NCBI RefSeq assembly: GCF_040412425.1
Contig: NC_089762.1
Span: 22,556,647 to 22,620,646 of the forward strand
Source of the DNA: Macrobrachium rosenbergii
Taxonomy: Eukaryota; Arthropoda; Malacostraca; Decapoda; Palaemonidae
DNA: 64,000 bases
Direction: 5' to 3'
The position numbers and the translations under genes are program-made. Below are positions 44,840 through 58,740 of the stretch, one piece after another. Within the stretch, counting starts at the first letter, position 1; every line of letters starts with the position of its first letter. A model generated the notes under the pieces. It was not told the origin of the DNA. It saw only the letters and a program-made list of their open reading frames with translations, and searched no databases.

Positions 44840-45560
44840 CTGGTACCTATGAATGTGTGGCTGACAAAGATGAGTGGTCCAAGAGGGGCAGCAGATCTAG
44901 AGAACACTCAGCATGTGGCCAGCAAGGAGCTATGAGGGTCATCCTCAAACACAGGGTGGTCAAGACCCTGTTGATCACCCAAAGAATCAGACCGAATGGC
45001 TGAAAGGCAAAAGTGTTGAGATTTTCCCAGGGGTGTTGGAATGTGTTTTTAATGGCTGCCCAGGTTCTGTAATGAGGGAGCGGAACACCAGGAGCTTTCT
45101 GTTTAACTGTGTAGCAAATAGATCAATCACTGGGTGTTCTCCAAATCTTGAGAAGTCTCTACACTATTCAGAAAGTAGGGACCACTTCATCCCTACCACC
45201 TAACCCTGGTGGCTAAGCTGATCCACCAGGACATTCTCCCTGCTTAGAATGTATCTGGCTGATAACTCAACAGCTTGCAAACCACCCATGCATACATCTG
45301 CAACTGCAACTGACAGCAAGAGAGAGGGAGACCATCCCTCCATGCTAGTTGACATATACCACAATGGTGGTGTTGTAGTGCATCAAGCTCTAACTGTCCA
45401 TGGAATGTTGGCAGGGCTAGCAATGCGGCTTGCATTTCCAAAATTTGAACGTGCAGATGACGTATGTCCTTTCGTCCTCACATGTGAAATGAATGAGCCC
45501 AGTGCTGCTTTAGTTGCCAATGAAGCTAGTGCTGGTGGAGAAGCCAATGTGAAATGGTGG
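44840..45560 (-). pseudogene. C4 RNase H
   Basis: EMQAALLALPTFHGQLELDAL (45390-45440) is the Glu-containing block. A further piece with WVINRVLTTL-like and RMTLIAPCWP sequence (44870-44960) is the conserved DIRS tail before YR. The fragments fall in several frames. Confidence 0.6.
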
Positions 45561-46160
45561 AATGAGCTTCTCCTATGAGGACAGGTGGCCATGGATGACC
45601 TACCAAAGCTGAGCTGCCCATTTCTATCAGAACAGGAACTGTGTTACTACCTCCATGAGCTTCCTCACATGAGAGCTGAATAGAAGTACTCACTACTGAA
45701 ATATCTATAAACATGCTTAGGTACTTTGCCTGCTGCCTGGGGATGAGCTCGGACTTCTCCCAGTTTACTACCATCCCATTTGTGGCAAAATTAGAGGTAT
45801 GCCAGAACCAGCCAGTCATCCATGTAAAATAGCAAGTGTCATTAAGTCACCCTCTCTGACAGAATCTAACACTGACTGTGCTGTTTCCAGCTTGAAGCAA
45901 GTCTGAGACATAACTACTCAATAAAGAGAGGTCAGTGACTGGTCTCCAGCCAGCAGTTGGCTTTTGCACCAGGAAGAGGCAACTGTAAAACCTGGAGACC
46001 AGTCATCTGTGCCTCCTGCCTTCATCATCTCCTCCACCTCCACAGCTAGAGATTTTAAAGAGTCCGGTGCATATGTCTGGAACAGCACCAATGAGAGTGT
46101 AAGGGGTGAGCAGCAGTCCTTGAAGGGAATCTGGTAGCCATTCTGCAGGACTGCAATCAT
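45561..46160 (-). pseudogene. C4 reverse transcriptase with deleted palm core
   Basis: The N-terminal part (GYQIPFKDCCSPLTLS, about 46090-46140; LFLVQKPTAGWRPVTDLS, about 45935-45985) runs to SVREGDLM near 45855. It then joins directly to FYMDDWLVLA (about 45800-45830) and the NWEKSELIPRQQAKYL segment (about 45720-45770). Compared with C3, the stretch with the first catalytic Asp (TLDMQDAYFHIPI there) and about 100 residues after it is missing. Confidence 0.7.
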
Positions 46161-47060
46161 CCAAAGTTCTGCCCTATCTTTGCCTCATTGCCCAATAACT
46201 CTACAGGCGTCACCCTACTTGTAGTAGCTGAGAAGGATGATTGCCAGTGTCAGTATGCTCCTTTCTTCTTCCCCTTACCTCCTTTGCTAACCATGGCTGG
46301 AAGAGAAGGGTGAAAGGGCTGGAAAGGCTCCTTACCCCTTCTCAAGAAAGATTGGGCTACTGACCTGGGTTTGGGAGGAACAGGCTTCCTCTCAGACCTC
46401 AACTCTGAAGGCTTGGCTGCACCCAAGAGTCTAGCTGCAGTTACCCTCAAAACCCTGGGGGAAGGGAGGGGGATTGAAAGATACTATCCAGTGGATCAGA
46501 GAATCTTGGGATTGTGAGCTTCTCCTTTCCACTGGTGCCTCAATGCTACTCTCTGGGAAGAGCAATTGCAAGCCCACTGCATGACATCTGAAGAATAAAA
46601 CTACTCTCTGCCAAAACTTGCTTTGAAAATAGAGGTGAGACTATTTCTTGCCTCATGAGGACAAATTTTTCCCTCAGACTAGCACTTTGGTATGAGAGGA
46701 AAGGTATTGCCTTCCCTCCCAGCACAAGCAACCCCCTAAACTTCCACCCTCTCTCCCTGGGATGAGACAATTGTAGCAACAAAGTCTACCAATGTGTTCA
46801 ATCACAATTTGAGCCACGAGGCAGCCTGGAAAGAGGGCATGACAACAGACTCTGTGGCTCTTGACTCCAAAGCCAAGAAAGAAGTGCCTTCTTCTTAGAG
46901 ACTCTTTAACGGGAGGCATTCATCAGTCCGCAGACTGAAAGGTCAGACTGTATTCTTTCAGGACATAAAACTTCTTCTGATGTGTCAATGGTGAGGGAAG
47001 GATCTTTTCTGATATGCTGGACAGCAGGAAACTGTTTGATGATCTCCACCATTCACCTGG
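46161..47060 (-). pseudogene. C4 Gag C-terminal part
   Basis: Minus-strand frames at 46674-46919 and 46250-46450 carry Gag-like sequence in register with RT start. The latter has KPSELRSERKPVPPKPRSVAQ and an RRGKE basic stretch, comparable to the tail of other DIRS Gags before RT. Several stops are present. Confidence 0.45.
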
Positions 47061-47119
47061 CCCAGAACACATGAGTGAGGGGGCATGACAACCTAACTGA
47101 TGATTTCATTTCAGGAGCA

Positions 47120-47950
47120 AACCTAAGGGTAAGCTCTATCAATGTCATATTTTTTGCCAGTCAGGGCAAGAGTGGACAACCCTTGGTGGTATCTCTTGAA
47201 GTGAGGCTGTTTGAGTAGCCACGGTTTTTGGGGAAGGAGCCTTGGTAAGTCCACCAAAAGCCATAGAAGGCCCGGGAACCACTCTTTCAAGGGCCAGAAT
47301 GGGGCTGCGAGGGTCATCGAAACATTGTGGTGCAACTGGAACTTGTTCAGCACTTCCCTTACCATGTTGAAGGGCAGAAAGGCGTAAAGATCCAGGCTGG
47401 ACCAGTTTGAAGCATGGCATCTGTCACCCATGCCAGAAGGTCTGGGGCTGGAGAGCAGAAGAGAGGAAGGCGATGGAACAGGTCCAAAGTCAGCCTGCCC
47501 TATAACCTCCAGAGGTCAAGACAGACCAGGGGATCCAAGGTCCACTCTGTGGGAAGGACCTGCTTCTGACAGCTTAATTCGTCTGCCAGAATGTTTAGTT
47601 TCCCCTGAATAAACCGAGTGAGCAGCGTCACTCGATTTTGGTCTGCCCATGGGAGATCCTTTACTGTCTGGCACAGAAAAGGAATGAGTGGCTCCTTGCT
47701 TTCAAATGTATGTCAGTTCGGTGGTATTGTCCGCGTGGACTACTGTACCACTTTCTTGTTGTAGGTCATGGTTGAGAAGCACTGAAGACCTAGATGAATT
47801 GCCTTTAACTCTCTGACATTGATGTGAAGGTTCCGTTCTTCTGGGGACCATGTCCCGGAAACTTCCTGACTCCCCAGAAGGGCTCCCCAACCTAGATTCG
47901 AGGCATCTGAGTAAAAGTCTAGGTTGGGGCTCAGAGGGTGAAGAGACTTT
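47120..47950 (-). pseudogene. C3 RNase H
   Basis: A WSPEERNLHINVRE-type block is readable around 47800-47850 in one frame, and LGLQCFSTM next to it. The tail LDLYAFLPFNMVREVLNKF (47330-47390), MTLAAPFWPLKEWFPGLL (47260-47315) and LLVDLPRLLPQ is open in the 102-codon minus frame ending at 47123. Multiple frames. Confidence 0.7.
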
Positions 47951-48960
47951 CCCTACGAAAGTCTTCTTTCGGACAGCCACCACTGGAGGTCAACTTGATT
48001 TCCTGGGTGATAAGAAACACAACAGAGTCCGGTTGGGTTTTCCTGTCCCAGTTGACTTTGAGGCAGAATTGGAGGACTCATATGGAGTCTGCCCAGCTTG
48101 ATGAGCGTCTCAATGGATGCCAGTGCCCACAGTAGGCTCATCCATTGATAGGCTGAGCAAGACAAGAGGGCAAGAAAACTGTGGATCATCTGAAGGCAGT
48201 TGGCAATTCTCCTGGGGGACTGAAAAGCCTGAAAAATCCGAGAATTGAGAATCATCTCCAGATAGAGGATCTCTTGCGTCTTGCGGTGGGGCCAACTGGG
48301 ACTTTTGGAGGTTTGTGAGTATGCCTAGTTCCTGAGTAAGGTGAAGAATGGTCTGCAAGTCCTTCATGCACTTATCCTTTGAAGGGTTTTTGAAGAAGCC
48401 AGTCATCCATTTACTGACTGATGTTGATGCTAGTCAAATGAAGTCATTTTGCAAGAGGGGCGAGGACTCGAGTAAACACCTGAGGTGCCCTAGAGGGGGT
48501 GAAGCAAAGAACCTGAAACTGAAAGACGAACCTGAGATACTTCCTGGAGTCTGGATGGATGGGGATATGGAAGTATGCATCCTGCATATCCAATGTTATC
48601 ATCCAATCGCCCAGGCGAATGGATGACAGGACTGACTACTGGTTCGTCTCCATCTTGAACTTCGTCTTCCTTATGAAGAGATTGAGCGCACTTACAACTG
48701 GTCTCCAACCCCCCAATGATTTGGGGACTATGAACAGATGGTTGTAGAAGCCCTCTGTACTGATGTCCTCAACTCCTATGGCTCTCTTTAGAAGGAGAGA
48801 GGATACATCCTTCAAATGCTTCTCCAAGCCTCTTGAGTAGGCCATCAAGACGATGGGCGAAGTGACTAAAGGGGGGCTCTCCATGAAGGGGATGGAGTAG
48901 CCCTCCTTCAGAACCTACATGATCCACTGTTCTGCGCCTCTGAGACTCCACTTCTCCCAA
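47951..48960 (-). pseudogene. C3 reverse transcriptase, frameshifted
   Basis: LFIVPKSLGGWRPVVSALN (48690-48750) is the N-terminal block. TLDMQDAYFHIPIHP (48565-48615) carries the first catalytic Asp. MDDWLL (about 48390-48405) has the YxDD aspartates after a break. LQTILHLTQELGILTNLQKS (48290-48360) and LQWWLSERRLS (47955-47990) complete the connection region. All motifs are present but in different frames. Confidence 0.75.
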
Positions 48961-48984
48961 AAATTGAGAAGTCTGGCTCCTAAT

Positions 48985-49652
48985 GGGGCACAAAGAACTT
49001 CTTCATTTCTTAGGCAAAGCCTTGGTAGAGCTCCTCTTGATAGCTCTGGCTGAGTACCAGACATTGGAGCAGGATCTGGGTTGCAACTTGAGTTTGCTTC
49101 CACGACAGCGATGCTGCTGGAGAGGAGAGACCATCTTCGGCACAAATGACGACGAATCCTTGGGACGTTTGGAGGTCTGAAGCAATTTCCCTCACTATTG
49201 TCTGGGGGAAAGGTGAAGATCTAAAGGCGAAAATAAAAGTGCCAACTTCTGGGACTGTGACTCCTTTGGTGGTAGAGGAGCACCAAAGCTCCCTCTTATT
49301 CAGAACCCCCAAAGAGAAAAGGGGCACAAGCTCAGAAGAGCCATCCCTGATGGCCTTGTCTGCATACGGCAGAACTCCTAACCAATCCAAAGCGAACTTT
49401 TCATCCAGTCCTTGTAGCCTTCAATTTTCTTGGCAAGGGCTCCAACCATTCAGTCTAGGAAACTGAAGACCTCAAACACCTTGAAGAGATTCTTAACAAG
49501 GTGGTCTAGCTTTGTCGACAAAATTATTATTTTTGCCGAAGCGAAGGCCGAACGACAGGAAGAGTCAATGAAGCCAGAGAAGTCCCCTTGGGAGGAGGCA
49601 GCAACTCCCAAAGAAGGAGCTTTCCCAGTGGCATATGAAAGGTATCTCCTAT
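48985..49652 (-). pseudogene. C3 Gag, part downstream of the G1 insertion
   Basis: The minus frame 49010-49390 (126 codons) contains SLGVLNKRELWCSS and TIVREIASDLQTSQGFVV, then a Gln/Ser-rich end before RT. Homology to known Gag is by position between the N-terminal part (53205-53887) and RT. Confidence 0.5.
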
Positions 49653-50029
49653 TGTGGTGGAATTCAAAACCACAAAAAAACAGTACACAACACTCACCCT
49701 GGTCCTCGGTTGCTGGAAGATGGAGTAAGGCGTCCACGGTCGCCAACACAGCACACAAAACCACACAAACCAAACCAAAACAGAAAACACATGACTCACG
49801 AACATACAGCAACAAGAACAGCACACTAACAAGGAAAAACAACAACTCTGAATCAGCACACAAACAAACTGTTTCAGACCAAAAAAACGACTGACCGGCA
49901 CTAGCTCTGACTCAAAACTGCCTCCAAAACCGAAAAATCCTCACATATATTCCACAGACAGACAGCGCCAAAACAAACTAACGACCTCATCCTCTTCCAA
50001 CAACCAAGCACTCACTAACGACAATTACA

Positions 50030-50077
<48 letters not shown>

Positions 50078-50126
50078 AAACGTTGGGAAATGCTAAATAA
50101 AAACAAATTTATTCATCCCTCTATAA
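49653..50126 (-). repeat. G1 3' LTR
   Basis: The minus strand ends ...ttttgaattccaccaca at 49653. It matches 52720-53098 almost base for base up to the (CT)n tract (50034-50074), and then has about 50 more bases (cacaaaacgttgggaaatgc...) that the other LTR lacks. Confidence 0.85.
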
Positions 50127-50127
50127 T

Positions 50128-50140
50128 TCTCCCCCCTTTT
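50128..50140 (-). other. G1 polypurine tract
   Basis: On the minus strand, aaaaggggggagaa lies directly before the 3' LTR. It is the expected primer for plus-strand synthesis. G2 has aagggggag at the equivalent place (61204). Confidence 0.7.
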
Positions 50141-50173
50141 AGCATTTCCCAACCAATACCTTTCACACTGCAT

Positions 50174-50833
50174 TCAAATCGCCTTACGCAACACCCACGG
50201 ATGCTCACTAGCAGGTCCTCTAGATCGCGTTCGTGGGCACGCAATCATTCTCTCAGAATCATTCTCTCTTCTAGCAACATTCAAATCCACATCTTCTCCT
50301 CCATTCTCTCTCAGATTCACGCTATCTTCTTCACTATTCCCACTCTCAATTTCATCCACAATCTCATCTATACCCTCTAACTCGTTCCCGAATACCTCCC
50401 CCAATTCTTCAACTAACCCATCCCATTCGCTCATTGACCTTTCCAATTCTTGCAACGATTCATTCATGCTTTCAATCACTCGTCTATCACTGCTACGCTC
50501 TCTTACTCTTACACTTTCGCTCACCTCCAACCGTTCACTAACCCCTACACGTTCAGTCAACTCAGTTATATCAAACCCGCATATGCTATACATTCTATTC
50601 ATACCATCCCATTCATCCGTATTACACGCTTTATCACTCATTTTCACTTTGGCACTCACACCCCTATCACACAACTTACGACCATTCCGTTCACTTACGT
50701 TCTTCCCTTTCTTACGTTTCCTACCATACTCTATCAAAACAAATTGCTCATCCTCATGCAACAACCCCTCACGTACATGCATCACACGCACCGCTTGCAT
50801 CCTGGAGGATCCACCCATTTGAACCCCCTTCAC
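50174..50833 (-). pseudogene. G1 pol C-terminal domain joined to gag end
   Basis: This 219-codon frame corresponds to the segment after integrase in G2 (60359-61171): a Lys/Arg cluster after DEQFVLIEYGRKRKK (G2: KQLVLVEHKRKPKK), a long acidic Glu/Ser-rich middle, and the end RTRSRGPASEHPWVLRK (G2: RSQGPVPEYEWVVRK). It sits right next to the zinc knuckles, so about 5 kb of pol seen in G2 is missing between the two. Confidence 0.7.
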
Positions 50834-52044
50834 ACTCTGTTTCCCGAATTCGCTGTCACAGTCACCCTCTTTCGTCTACATACACTTGATACATGCCCTT
50901 CCATTCCACATTCGTCACACTTCGCTCTCGGTTCTGAACACATTCTCGCATAATGCCCATTCTTACCACAGTTGCCACATATTACATTCACTCGGGTACC
51001 CCTACAGCCATTAGCAATATGACCCACCTGTCCGCACCTGTAGCATTTAACCCCCCTATCTTTCGTACACTCCCTTACCAAATGTCCCGATTGCCCACAC
51101 CCGAAACACGCTCCTAAAGCCCACCTACACTCATTCTTTGTATGTCCTTCCTTTCCACTCTAAAACACTTCGCTCGACTTCCACTCATCAACCTTCCCCT
51201 TTGCACACTACTATCCCTAAACCGTCCAACCCGTTGTTCTCTTACAAACCCACCATTCATCCTCACTGGCACCTCCACATTACTTGCTCTTACACTCCTA
51301 TCTATTACACTATCGGCCATTCTCATTGGGCCCCTCAACACTGCATCCCTAAAGCTTCCAAACTCTGGTACTCTCTCATCTACCCCAGCCCTTACACTTA
51401 CACTTCTGCTATCTTTATAACCCTGTCAAGCTCATAATCTTCTACAATTTCAAAATTTCTCCCCAAGTCAACCTTTCATTCGTCCATCTTTTCTTCTCCT
51501 TCCGCTTCAAGTTCACAAATTCTCTAACTCCATCTGGCACTGTCCCTAACAACTTCCGTACTAACTCCTTACATTCATCTATCCCATCATCCCCAAACTT
51601 CTTCCTTGCCAACGTCTCCAGCCTACAAGCATACAGTGACAAGGTTTCCCAGCTTTCATTCTTGCCTCATCAAATTCATTCTTCCTCTTATACTTAACAC
51701 TCGCTTTCATACGCCTCGCTTGCTCAACTAGTCTAGCTTTCACCTTGTCATACTCAACATCCCCACACTCATAATAACCCTATACATATCAAGCAAAAAC
51801 CCAGTCAAATATTCTCCTAATTCTCGTGCCCACACTCTCTTACTTTCCCCACACTTATCCTGACATAACCTTTCATACTCCCTAAAGAAATCATGCACAT
51901 CCCTACTTCCATACTCATTATACCTTTCACACCGGGTACCTCCCTCACATACATAGCCTTTCTCACTTCTTTCTCACTTTCACTCTCACTTTCGCTACTT
52001 TCACTCTGTCCTTTCATACCCTCTTCCGAATACAAAGAGTCCAC
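50830..52044 (-). pseudogene. G1 Gag with three CCHC zinc knuckles
   Basis: Gag builds the particle and binds RNA. From the N-terminal side on the minus strand: an acidic Ser/Glu stretch (51960-52020), capsid pieces in several frames (KKFGDDGIDECKELVRKLLG, about 51540-51600), a basic linker, and then the knuckles in the open frame 50830-51081: CYRCGQVGHIANGC, CGNCGKNGHYARMC and CDECGMEGHVSSVC. At least three frameshifts or stops lie in the capsid part; the knuckle part is clean. Confidence 0.8.
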
Positions 52045-52690
52045 TTCACACTTACATTCATCTTACTCATTACACTCTTCTTTCCCCTCTTTTTATCCAC
52101 TTTATCCACTCACCTCCATCCACCTCACTATCACTACTGCCTTCACCCTCTCCCTTCTTTCCTGCCTTTCCCACTTCCTTTCCCTTCTTCCCTTTTTCTT
52201 CCCCTGACTTATCCTTACTTTCCCTCCGTTCCTTCCCTTGCTTTTCATTCCCTTTTCCTTACCCTGCCTTTCATTCTCTCGTTTCTTACTTCCTATTTCC
52301 ACATCACTTTCATCACTCACGCCCATTCACTTCTTCCTCCTTTTCTTTCTCTCTTGCCCCTTCACACGTTCCAGAGGACCTGCCTCCAACAGCCCCTTCT
52401 CCAAAACCACCCCTGAACCTACCTTTCATCATTTCTTCCACACTTTTCATCATTCCTCCAACTTTTTATCCACCCTCTCTTCCATTCTCTCTTCTGACTC
52501 TTTCATCTCCCCTTTCATTTCTTCTTCTTTCGCACTTCTAAGCATTCCCCATCTCCTCCAACTGACTCCTCAATCTCTCATTCTCACCCCTCAACCACGT
52601 ATTCTCCTCTCTCAAACTACCAGTTCCTCTTCTTCCATCCTCTCTTCAGTCACACTACCAGCCACCAATCTCAATTGCAGCTGCAATACC

Positions 52691-52712
52691 AGCTGCCCCA
52701 CGTTGGGCGCCA
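52691..52712 (-). other. G1 primer-binding site
   Basis: The minus strand reads TGGCGCCCAACGTGGGGC, starting a few bases inside the 5' LTR edge at 52720. A TGG start complementary to a tRNA 3' CCA end is the hallmark of an LTR-element PBS. I do not assign the tRNA. Confidence 0.8.
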
Positions 52713-52719
52713 AATATTA

Positions 52720-53887
<1,168 letters not shown>

Positions 53888-54039
53888 AATCTAAAGCAAA
53901 TAGCTAGAATGTTGACTGAAGGCTAATAAAAGCTTGACGGCTAAACAAAAAAGCAACAATACTTCACCGAATTCCAGTAAAGAACAACCAAAAACCCGAT
54001 GAAAAAGCTGCAGCAAGCCCCCGATGTTAACTCATGAGC

Positions 54040-54214
54040 CGGCAGAAACAGAATGAGGTTATCTGCTAAGTAGTTTCCAGTATACCCCATTAGTGGGCAG
54101 GGCTTCCCACCTACACTAAACTATTGAAGCGCTACCGTGAATTTTAAATAAATGGCTGCCGCGTGAGTTAGAAACTACAGCTATGTAAATGCTTGGTAAG
54201 TTACTTATATGAAA
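54040..54214. repeat. C3 5' inverted terminal repeat
   Basis: gaatgaggttatctgctaag ... tatgtaaatgcttggtaagt ... tatgaaaatg resembles the C2 5' end (43495-43640) and inverts its 3' ITR. Confidence 0.7.
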
Positions 54215-55589
<1,375 letters not shown>

Positions 55590-55800
55590 GTGTTTCTTTT
55601 AAGGGCTGTGGAAAGATAAGGCATCGAGTGAGAGACTGCCAGAGTGGAAGGAGAGTAGGAGTAAATGGAAGTCGTTGTGGAAACTGTGGAACGAGTGGGC
55701 ATTTGCCAGAACATGTAAGAACCCTCAGAGTAAGTGTGAAGGATGTGGAGTGGAGGGTCATGTGAAAGAAGTCTGCCGTACTAAATCCCAACCTCATGGA
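55590..55800 (+). pseudogene. G2 Gag zinc-knuckle region
   Basis: CCHC-type spacing is read as GCGKIRHRVRDC (55600-55640) and RCGNCGTSGH (about 55674-55703). The third knuckle, CEGCGVEGHVKEVC (about 55740-55780), is in another frame. Same three-knuckle plan as G1 (50870-51081). The upstream capsid part is absent. Confidence 0.75.
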
Positions 55801-55929
55801 AACTAAGTGTGAAGGGGGTTTACCATGGTGAGCCCTCTGGTATGGAAAGGATAGATGTATTGCATGTAAGAAGGGTTCGTGAATTGGAACGTCTGTTTTG
55901 GGGAATGAGTAGATCGTTGTTTGTGTGTT

Positions 55930-56410
55930 ACGGTAGAATGTGGTGGAGTGTTAATGAAAGCATTGATTGATACTGGTTGTAGTGGAAATGTGGTTTTCAG
56001 AGAGGCATATGAGAAAATAAAAGAAAGCATAACACAGAAGTAGGAATGTGCTGGATATGTGACAGGGATTGGAGGATTGGAAGTAAGGGTGTGTGCGAGG
56101 TTTGTTGAGTCAGTTGCGGTTGCAGGAATAAGGCTGGCGGAGGATGATTTTTATGTTGTGGACAGAGTGAATGAGAAGTATGATATGTTGCTGGGGTATG
56201 CATTTTTGAAGAAAAACAGGGTAAAGGTGTACCCAGAGCAAGGAATGATAGAAATACGAATGGGGAATGAAACCAGTGTGAAGCTGTATATGGAGGAGGA
56301 TGGACAAGTAAGTTTGAAGATGGTTTCTGGAGTGGAGGTGTATGCGATGGAGGATGTACAATTGCCAAGGGATTCGGGAAGTGTGGAGTGTGAAAGTAGG
56401 GTGGAGGACT
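55930..56410 (+). pseudogene. G2 aspartic protease 1
   Basis: This is the retropepsin-like enzyme that cleaves the polyprotein. ALIDTGCSGNVV has the catalytic Asp at 55969-55971. An in-frame TAG at 56041 interrupts; then come a GIGG flap-like turn (about 56071) and the conserved DMLLGYAFL (about 56182-56209), the usual hydrophobic-Leu-Gly element. Position between Gag and RT is standard for gypsy. Confidence 0.75.
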
Positions 56411-57533
56411 AATGTTGGAGTTGGCGCAGAGAGTTTAGGAGAAATGCTTATGTTGGACGGTAGCTTTGCATGTTATGAGATAAGGCGGGTCGCACATGTG
56501 TTTGATGGGATTATAGATGTAAAGGACCCAAAGGTGTGTGTACAGGTGTGTGGGAATGTGAAAAAGAAAAGGTGGAGAGGCATACATCTTGGTGATAGAT
56601 TAGGAAGTTTGAGAAGTGTAGTCGATTTGAGTGATAGTAAGCACGTTAAGGGGTATGATGTGATGGCCGAAGGGGAAAGGACAGAAGAGTGGAGTAAGGA
56701 AAAGCTTAGGGAAAAGGTAAGGTTGAATGAAAAGCTGAGTGAGAAAGAGAAAGAGCAGGTGTATGAGTTGTTATGGGAGAGAAAGGGTGTTGAGTCAAGG
56801 GGATGAGGACTTTGGGACAGCTAGATTGCCGGAGTTCCGTATTCAGCCAACAGATGAAGCACCAGTTTATCAGAGACCCCGACATTTCCCAGCTCCGGTA
56901 ATGCAAGAGATTGAAGAGCAGTATGAAGAGTTGGAAAAGATAGGAGTGACTGAACTCAGTAAGAGTGCTTGGAATAGTCCAATTGTGCCGGTAAGAAAGC
57001 CTGATGGGAGTCTGCGAATGTGTATTGATTATTGGAGAGTAAATGAGGTGACAGTGAATTAAAGATTCCCTGTGTGTGTGGTGTTTGACTGTGTGTATAG
57101 TATAAATGGAATGAAAGTGTTTAGCAAGATGGATCTGGTAAGGGGGTATTATCAGATGCCAGTGGCAGAGGAGTGTAGACCGATAACTGCCTTCTCGACT
57201 ACGAAAAAACAGTATCAGTTCTGCAATCTCAGTTTTGGAATGGCAAATGCCCCAGCTGCCTTCCAGAGAGCAATGAATGTCGTGCTGAGTGGTTTTCCCC
57301 GCGAGAATATGTTGGTGTTTGTTGATAACATTTTGGTGATGAGTAAGACGGTAGAAGAGCACAAGAGGTTGGTGCGAGCAGTGTTGAAGAAGTTAGAAGA
57401 AGTGGGGGTGAAAGTCAAAGTGAGTAAGTGTGAGTGGTTCACGGAAGAGGTGGAGTTTTTGGGTCATAAGGTGAGTGAGTCTGGAGTGCGAAAAGCGGAA
57501 AAGCTTGTAGAAAAAGTGAGAAATTTCCCTTGA
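56411..57533 (+). pseudogene. G2 reverse transcriptase, active-site Asp replaced
   Basis: From about 56739 the frame holds the gypsy RT approach (APVYQRPRHFPAPVMQEIEE), SPIVPVRKPDGSLRMCIDYW (56975-57035), a TAA at 57060, then FSKMDLVRGYYQMPVAEE (first catalytic Asp, about 57118), FGMANAPAAFQRAMN and the motif FVDN at 57318-57329, where gypsy RT has F/YVDD. The second catalytic Asp is thus Asn (AAC). The thumb (FLGHKVSESGV, about 57457) is followed by a stop at 57531. The region 56411-56738 is linker without known domain. Confidence 0.85.
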
Positions 57534-58210
57534 CCCAGGACTGTGCGAGAGTTGCATGGATTTTTGGGATTGATCGAGTTTGGAAGGAAGTTTGTGGAAG
57601 ATTGTTCGGGAATTGCAAAGCCGTTGTCAGAATGGACAGGCTGTAGGAAGAGTACGGTTGTGAGGTGGGATGAAAGGATGGTGGAAGCGTTCAAGAAATT
57701 GAAAGAGGAAATGGTGAAGGATGTGGAGTTGGCTTACCCTGACTGTAGTGCAGATGCCAGTAAGCTAGAAGTGCACTGTATACGGATGCAAGTGGAGTGT
57801 CAATGGGTGGATGTTTGATGCAGAAGCAAGTGGTGAATGGAGTTGAAAGGGATAGAGTGATAGCATATGCAAGTAAGGCGTTTAGGTTTGGCAGAGTGAA
57901 AGTATTCGACTGTTGAGAGAGAGTTGGCTGCCCTGCGGTTTTGTACGAAAGCGTTATGACCGTTTCTGTGGTGTGAGGTTTGTGGTACGTATGGACCATC
58001 AGCCTCTAGTGTATCTCCAGAGAATGAAAGGAGTGGATGCTAGGATTGCACGAACGGTGGAGGATTTAAGTGATTTTGATTTTGTAGTTGTGTACATCCC
58101 AGGTAAAAGAAATATTGTTGCAGACATGATGTCTAGACTACCTGGGGAAGGGAAAGAAGAGAAGATAAAAGACATAAGACCAGAGTATCTGCCAAGAGGA
58201 TTGGTAGTAG
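57534..58210 (+). pseudogene. G2 RNase H
   Basis: Connection domain (LHGFLGLIEFGRKFVEDCSG) and RNase H start (RWDERMVEAFKKLKEEM, CSADASKLEV near 57740-57775) are in one frame. After a frame break near 57775, FVVRMDHQPLVYLQ (about 57979) and VVYIPGKRNIVADMMSRLPG (58087-58146) continue in a second frame, which then stays open in phase through OTU and protease 2. Typical gypsy RNase H layout. Confidence 0.8.
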
Positions 58211-58620
58211 CACGTGAGAGTAAGGGGGTTGGTGACTCCATGTTTGAAAGTTTGTGATATGGACTGAATGATTTGGTACATGAAGGTTTGAAGATGCGGG
58301 TACCTGGAAGTGTGAATGAACTGAGGGCAGAGGTGATTGAAGAAGTTTGCAAGAGACCTGGATGTTTGGGAGCGTCAAATATGGAACGGTATCAGAAGAG
58401 TCTGAGGGCTATGATGTGTCCTGGAGTAGCCCCATTTCAGGAGGTTTTGGTAGCAGTGAGTAAGAAGTATAAGGTGATTGTGTCCGTACACATTGGTGGT
58501 GAGAAACCTATAGTGTATCGACATGAAGGAGTGAAAGAGAGTGAGCGTGAGTTGCATCTGCAGTGTTTGAGTGGGGTGCACTATAACTGGGTCATGGAGA
58601 AAAAGAGCTATGAAAGGAAG
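58211..58620 (+). pseudogene. OTU-like cysteine protease domain in G2 pol
   Basis: OTU enzymes cleave ubiquitin-type chains or polyproteins with a Cys-His pair. Here the N-terminal box reads GVGDSMFESL with a TGA (58255-58257) and then YGLNDLVHEGLKM. It lines up with the OTU D-G-x-C-x-F-x-S/A box, but Ser (TCC, 58237-58239) stands where the catalytic Cys is expected. The C-terminal box reads PIVYRHEG, then LHLQCLSGVHYNWVM with the catalytic His at 58579-58581, a good match to OTU domains. About 120 residues separate the two boxes, the normal domain size. Same frame as RNase H upstream and protease 2 downstream. Confidence 0.7.
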
Positions 58621-58740
58621 TATGAGAAGGAGGAAAATGTTGAAGGGAGAACGCCAGAGTTGATGGAAGTGGAAGAGGACAGTAAGGAAGTAAATGAAGG
58701 ATGTTTGGTTAGTGGAAGAGACAGGTGTATGTGAGTACAC

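Larger units (their letters stand above)
43641..47110 (-). mobile_element. DIRS-like element C4, decayed, both termini missing
   Basis: Reading down the minus strand: Gag tail (46.2-47.06 kb), RT with a core deletion, RNase H, then YR remnants. It starts flush against the C2 5' end and its own 3' ITR is absent. The join to the C3 RNase H tail near 47110 is abrupt; which element inserted into which cannot be settled by eye. Confidence 0.6.

Noticed and set aside
50450..50953. 167-codon plus-strand ORF
   Set aside because: Antisense to the G1 pol tail and zinc knuckles, which are recognisable on the minus strand.
52691..52712. Possible tRNA gene fragment
   Set aside because: Only an 18-base match to a tRNA 3' end pattern, next to an LTR edge; it is the primer-binding site.
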